DNA from: Podospora pseudocomata
Taxonomy: Eukaryota > Ascomycota > Sordariomycetes > Sordariales > Podosporaceae
Length of the DNA stretch: 64,000 nucleotides
Reading direction: 5' to 3'
Assembly (NCBI RefSeq): GCF_035222375.1
Contig: NC_085890.1
Span: 1,984,001-2,048,000 of the forward strand
A program made the position numbers and the translations under genes. The notes under the pieces were generated by a model. That model was not told the DNA's origin, did not search any database, and was given only the letters and a program-made list of their open reading frames with translations. Shown here one piece after another: positions 59,500-64,000 of this stretch (its first letter is position 1; the number at the start of each line of letters is the position of its first letter).

Positions 59500-60940
59500 A
59501 TGGCGGCAGAGAATCCCCATGCTCCGGAGAACGAGATCGACAGCCTGACCCCTCTACCGCTGGATCACCGTCGAGGTCTCTGGGGTGTTTCCGTCCTGGC
59601 CGGCCTGTCGTTTGTTTCTTCTACGGTTCTCCTCGTGTATCTCACCGTCAAGCTCGTGCGATGGCACCTCAAGCAATGGAGATTGGAACGGCAACAGTCT
59701 ACAAACGCTCAGGCACCTTCGTCGATCGATCTCACGCTTGGGCTTGCAGAGCGACATTTCTTTCCACCGTGCAGGAGGAACAACAGCCGCGGCAGAGAGA
59801 ATGCCGAGTCGACACCACGCAAGAAGGCATACCCAAACCAGTTCCTCGTCTTGGTTTATAACCTGCTCCTGGCCGATATCCACCAAGCCAGCGCTTTTTT
59901 GCTGAACGCAGTCTGGTTAGGAAGAGATGGTATCATTGTTCACACTCCCGCGTGCTGGGCTCAGGGGTGGCTTGTTTCCACCGGCGACCTCTCGTCAAGC
60001 TGCTTCATCACCGCCATCGCCGTCCACACCTATCTGGCAGTAGTCCGGAACTACACCCCTCCGCAACGCGCAGTTTACGCCACCGTTATTGGGCTCTGGG
60101 TGTTCAACTACCTCGCGGCGGGTCTGGGGGTTATCATCACCAGGAACGGAGCAGACGGCGGGGGGTTGTACGTTAGAGCCGCAGCCTGGGTAATGCCTTT
60201 CTGCCTCCCCCCCTTTAATCGTCATACTAACAACCCGCCAGTGCTGGATCAACATCCACTACGAAACCCACCGCCTGGCCCTCCACTACCTCTGGATCTT
60301 TGTCTCTCTATTCCTCACCTCGGCCCTTTACATTTCTGTCTTTTTATCTCTGCGTGCAAAATCCCACACCGAAAGTAGACTAACCCGCTCCCAGCCAAAA
60401 CCCCTGCCATCCAACCAGCAACAAAAAGCGTTTTTGCTTTATCCCCTAATCTACATAATCTGCACCCTGCCCCTCGCTCTCGGGAGGATAGCCACCATGG
60501 CTGGGGCTCATGTCCCAATATCGTATTTTTGTACGGCGGGGGCCTTGATTGCGAGTAATGGGTGGTTGGATGTGCTACTTTGGGGGGTGACGAGGCATAG
60601 GTTGATTTTTACCGAGGGGGGGATAGATTCGGAGGAGTCGGGGATTGGGAGTTTCGGGGTGCCCGAGTTGGGGATGGGGGGTTGGAGGGGGAGCGGGATT
60701 ATTAGGACGCCGGTGGGGAGGAGGTTTGGGAATCTGGTTTGGGTGCATGCTGCTGGGAAGGGGGAGGAGGGGAGGGGGAGGGGGAAGAGGAGAGGGAGGA
60801 ATAAGAGTGATAGTCAGGAGACGTTGACTGGGATGATGGGGGGTGGGGATGGGGGGAGGGGTGAGAGGGGGGGGATAAAGATGGATACGGTTACTAGTGT
60901 TACTGTTGTTGATGTTGGGGAGAGGGGGAAGGGGTTGTAG
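59500..60940 (+). CDS. Seven-transmembrane G-protein-coupled receptor, Git3-like
   Basis: A plasma-membrane receptor predicted to signal through a G-alpha protein. Exons: 59500-60189 and 60242-60940, giving 462 aa. Seven hydrophobic segments are visible: GVSVLAGLSFVSSTVLLVYL; FLVLVYNLLLADIHQASAFL; STGDLSSSCFITAIAVHTYL; YATVIGLWVFNYLAAGLGVI; LHYLWIFVSLFLTSALYISV; FLLYPLIYIICTLPLALGR; and CTAGALIASNGWLDVLLW. The NLLLADIHQA motif in TM2, YPLIYIICTLPLALGR in TM6 and GWLDVLLWG in TM7 resemble Git3/glucose- or cAMP-type fungal receptors. The first cytoplasmic loop is long and charged. The C-terminal tail is Gly/Arg/Lys-rich low complexity. The 52-nt intron lies in the loop before TM5. The ligand is unknown; assignment between Git3-like and cAMP-receptor-like classes is tentative. 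Confidence 0.85.
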
Positions 60941-63900
60941 AGAGTGAGGGGAGTGAAGGAAGATGACTTTGTACAGATAAAAATCGCCTCAAAGGTTGAA
61001 GAGCTTTCCAACTTTTATACCCACAACTGCCGAATAGCCTCTGTGGTTCTTTCCGTGTTTGTGAGTTGGATTAAGTGATCCTCTCTGGCGACTGCGCGGT
61101 CAGCTCGCAAGGTTTACAACGTCCTTCCAACTTGGATATCAGCCCGACTACAGTACCTCTCCTTTATCTACGACAGGAAGCAGCCGGCGACAACACCGAC
61201 GTAGACAGCCAACCAACACCCCTTTCCAGCCTCCGTCTTCGACATCACCATTGATATCCCACTTCCCATTCTAAAAACCGAACCCCGCCGGGCAGCAACC
61301 GTCACCCTCACTCTCAAGACAAGACCGACCTGTCTTGCCATGTCACTTTCACACCTCAGTCTCGACTTTCCACCAACTTGATATTACACCAACCACCCCC
61401 GTCCTCATCCCTGCATCTCTCTCCACATATAGCTACAAACCCAACTCCCAACAACACACCACCCGTCCCTCCCAAAGAAACCAAAGTCCATCTCGTTCCC
61501 ACCACCGAGACCCCTCATCCGCTCTACCGACACCAGAAACTCCTCAGGTAGTTTGGGGGGTCATAGGGGGCTGGAAATCATGTCAAGTATTGTAAGAGAA
61601 AACCAGGATGTCGGTGGGGGTCGTTAACGTTGCGTCACATGTCACCAGGAGGTGCAGTTGCGGTTGGAGTTGATTGTTTCAAACAGGGGAACGTCGATAT
61701 GGTACGGGCTGTTCTGATGTAGAAAAGGGTGAGAGGTTTGGTTTTTCAAGTCTGGATAGGCAAGGTTGCCGAGTTTCGTCGAGGCCCATGTTATCTTTGA
61801 CCATCTATTGAGGCGTGGGCGGCATCATAATCTGCGTCAAGTCACCTTGGTGTGTCATGATTGTGTTGCTACTGGATTGAATTGAATAGGTGGGTGCTAT
61901 AGACACCGGGCTAAGATTTTTGTGCCCGGTGCGAGACTGGTGTTTGATATCCAGAGAAGGGCTCTGAGTTGTACAGTGAACTGATCAACGTGGATAAAGT
62001 GAACCATTTCCCACATAGATAAACCCACCTGTGTTGTGTCTTGGTTCAACCTTGCAATAGCCCATCAAGTGACGGGCAACAACACCTCGCAATACCCCTC
62101 AGCTTCCTATCCACGATCTCGTTAGAGCATATCCTCCCCAGCTGAAATCAAACCCCTTCCCCCCCCCCCAACTGCATAAAAAATTCCCTGATTTCTCCCT
62201 CTCACCAGAGTTTTTTTGTTTCCCTCCAACTTCGTGTTTGAATTCCCAGCTGACGTCGTTGCGGCTGTGTAGTCACTAGAACCTTTGCCACCACACCAAG
62301 TCTAGGCATATCGTCACTCGCCAAGTCTTCAAGACACAACTGCCCGTGGTTCCGATAGGACCGGCAGACCAGGAGAGCAGGAGCTGGCCCCCCATATGTA
62401 CCTGTATGCAGGTGCTCAACTGACGATAGTTGTTTCAACTTCGGTTTTGCCAATCTTATCCGCCGCGGGAAGCCCATTGCCCTGAATACCGAAACCTGAA
62501 GGTGTGAAGAGACTGCGCCGCGATGCTGCAGCAGTTAGTTTTCGAACTGGTGCGTGGCTCATACCAAGCCCACCACCAACCCAACCCGAAGTGGTGTTGC
62601 TACAAAGCTGAAAGGTTATAGTCTCAGGATGTGAGCCACGCGAGTTTCCAGAATAGTGGTTAGATTGCCGATCCTTTCTCGAATGTCACGTCTAGAATGA
62701 AACCCTCGATGGCCAAATGCGGGTGAGCTGGAAGTGACCATTGCTTGGTTTCAAGCTCGAGACATATTGGCGGTGCCGCAGTGCTGCTGTTGCATATGGT
62801 ACCATAAGCAGTATAGATTGGACGAGATGGCGGTGAGTCGGTGCTCAGTGGGTTTTATTTTCTCTTGTCTGTTGTTTTTTTGACTGCGCCGTTGAGGAAA
62901 TACAACGCTTACACAAGGTCCCTGCTGGGAATGAAGCTTTAGCCAAGGAAGGGACAAAAAGTGGGATGGGGTTGGAGATGGTGAGGAACCAACGAGATAG
63001 ATGGTTGCCCATTTTTGTCCGTTCTTGCTGCGCTGGCAAACATGCATAGACTGCGCCATGGGGTCGCGCAAGATTGGGCCAGTGGCCGGAATGACGATGT
63101 GGAATGACATAGCGAGATGTTGACGAGAAAACGGGCGATTCTTTGGATGAGTTGTCTGATTGAAGAAGTCCTTATCGTGTAAGTGATAAGGGTGGGGTTA
63201 GGGTTGGCGACAGGAAGACCAACCCGCATGAAATGGGCTGCTGCATGAGAAGGTCTCTTGCTCATCACGCTCGGTCTGCGTTCTCCGGGAGTTTTGTTGA
63301 TGTACTCGCTCGAACCATTCCTAGGTTCATCCATGCCTTCTACGACTTTTACAGTTCATGCCGGACGGGATGTCGTTGTTGCAGAAAAGAGCTGTCTGAG
63401 CTGGCCCCCAGATGCTATGCCCTGGCGATCAGTCGGTAGCGGCCGCCGTCTGAGAGACCCTCTTCCCATCCGTTGTCAGCAAAATCTGGAGAAGGAGCTC
63501 GGCAAGCGTCAGATGCGAGAAGGCGGCGCTGCTCGAGCTCATGATGTGAAGTCGTACAAGCTCCGAGGTGTTCGGAGGAGGGACAGGAGGGGTGCAGGGT
63601 GGATCCTCAGAGTGAAACAAGAGATATGCCCCTCTCATCTTCCAAAAATATCAGACGCTAGCGGCATTCACACCAGACTATCACACTGTATCTACATCAT
63701 TATTTTCATAGGAAAGACATCAAAGCCTTTTTGAATCAGAGTCACGAGATGCACCATCTCGCCCCACTGCAACTTCAAGGGTAGCTTACTTCTTCAGCTG
63801 CTGCACCGCTGCCAGGAATTTTTAAGGGTTCTCATGGCGGCTTCCTGCACGATCTGTCTCTCTTCCAAGGCCTGTGCAGGCCTGCTTCCCAGCCGTGCAT

Positions 63901-64000
63901 GCTGAGGCGAGGCGCGGACCACCATCTGACGGATCTTATAAGCGGCTGAAGAGTTGAGATGCTTCCATGATCGGCAACAGGGTAATAATTAGATACTGAA
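60941..64000. other. 3 kb terminal block without a convincing gene
   Basis: A possible short spliced gene lies at about 61340-61717: an exon-like stretch reading KETKVHLVPTTETPHPLYR ending in a GTAGTT donor, and a second after CACCAG reading EVQLRLELIVSNRG and stopping at 61715-61717. The two phases do not join cleanly in that frame. A different frame (ending LPTPETPQ) does join but lacks an ATG. A short minus-strand frame near 63438-63551 (MSSSSAAFSHLTLAELLLQ) faintly resembles the start of fungal F-box-like proteins but is not continued. Nothing else seen. Confidence 0.4.

Noticed and set aside
63438-63551. Minus-strand frame beginning MSSSSAAFSHLTLAELLLQ, faintly like a fungal F-box-like N-terminus
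   Set aside because: It stops after about 37 codons, the similarity is to a short Leu-rich helix only, and no continuing exon was found.

Overview
This window is nuclear DNA from a filamentous ascomycete, most likely of the order Sordariales. The evidence is the density of short introns (about 50-100 nt, GT...AG with CTNAC-type branch sites), fungal-specific proteins (a CTF1/Far-type Zn2Cys6 regulator, a Git3-like receptor), Sordariomycete-like protein sequences, and a single dispersed 5S rRNA gene, an arrangement typical of the group. I assembled exon models by hand. In every multi-exon protein gene the summed exon length is a multiple of three and the reading frame stays open.

Layout: 0-10 kb holds RSC8/SWI3 (+), carnitine acetyltransferase (+) and the ESCRT-associated BRO1 (-). 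10-22 kb is gene-poor: an FAH-family hydrolase (+), a decayed coiled-coil gene, a 117-residue orphan (-) and a 41-residue Cys-rich microprotein (+) lie among long stretches with no recognisable gene. 22-30 kb has EXO70 (-), a class III aminotransferase (-) with an aberrant splice donor, a 3 kb empty block and the 5S rRNA gene (+). 30-61 kb is gene-dense: MCM3 (+), MAK32-like (-), CTF1/Far regulator (-), CAP/Srv2 (-), MCD4 (-), POL32 (+), GH125 mannosidase (+), DPB3-like histone-fold protein (-), CLC channel (+), cysteine dioxygenase (+) and a 7TM receptor (+). 61-64 kb has no convincing gene.

Functional links: three replication genes (MCM3, POL32 and the DPB3-like gene) lie within 22 kb, and each has ACGCG (MCB-like) motifs 90-235 bp upstream. 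The carnitine acetyltransferase gene appears to encode both a mitochondrial and a peroxisomal form. Its upstream region has a CCTCGG hexamer, the core reported for Far-type regulators, and such a regulator is encoded 35 kb away. MCD4 and GH125 both act in the secretory/glycan pathway. No virus-like element, intact transposon, CRISPR array or tRNA gene was recognised.
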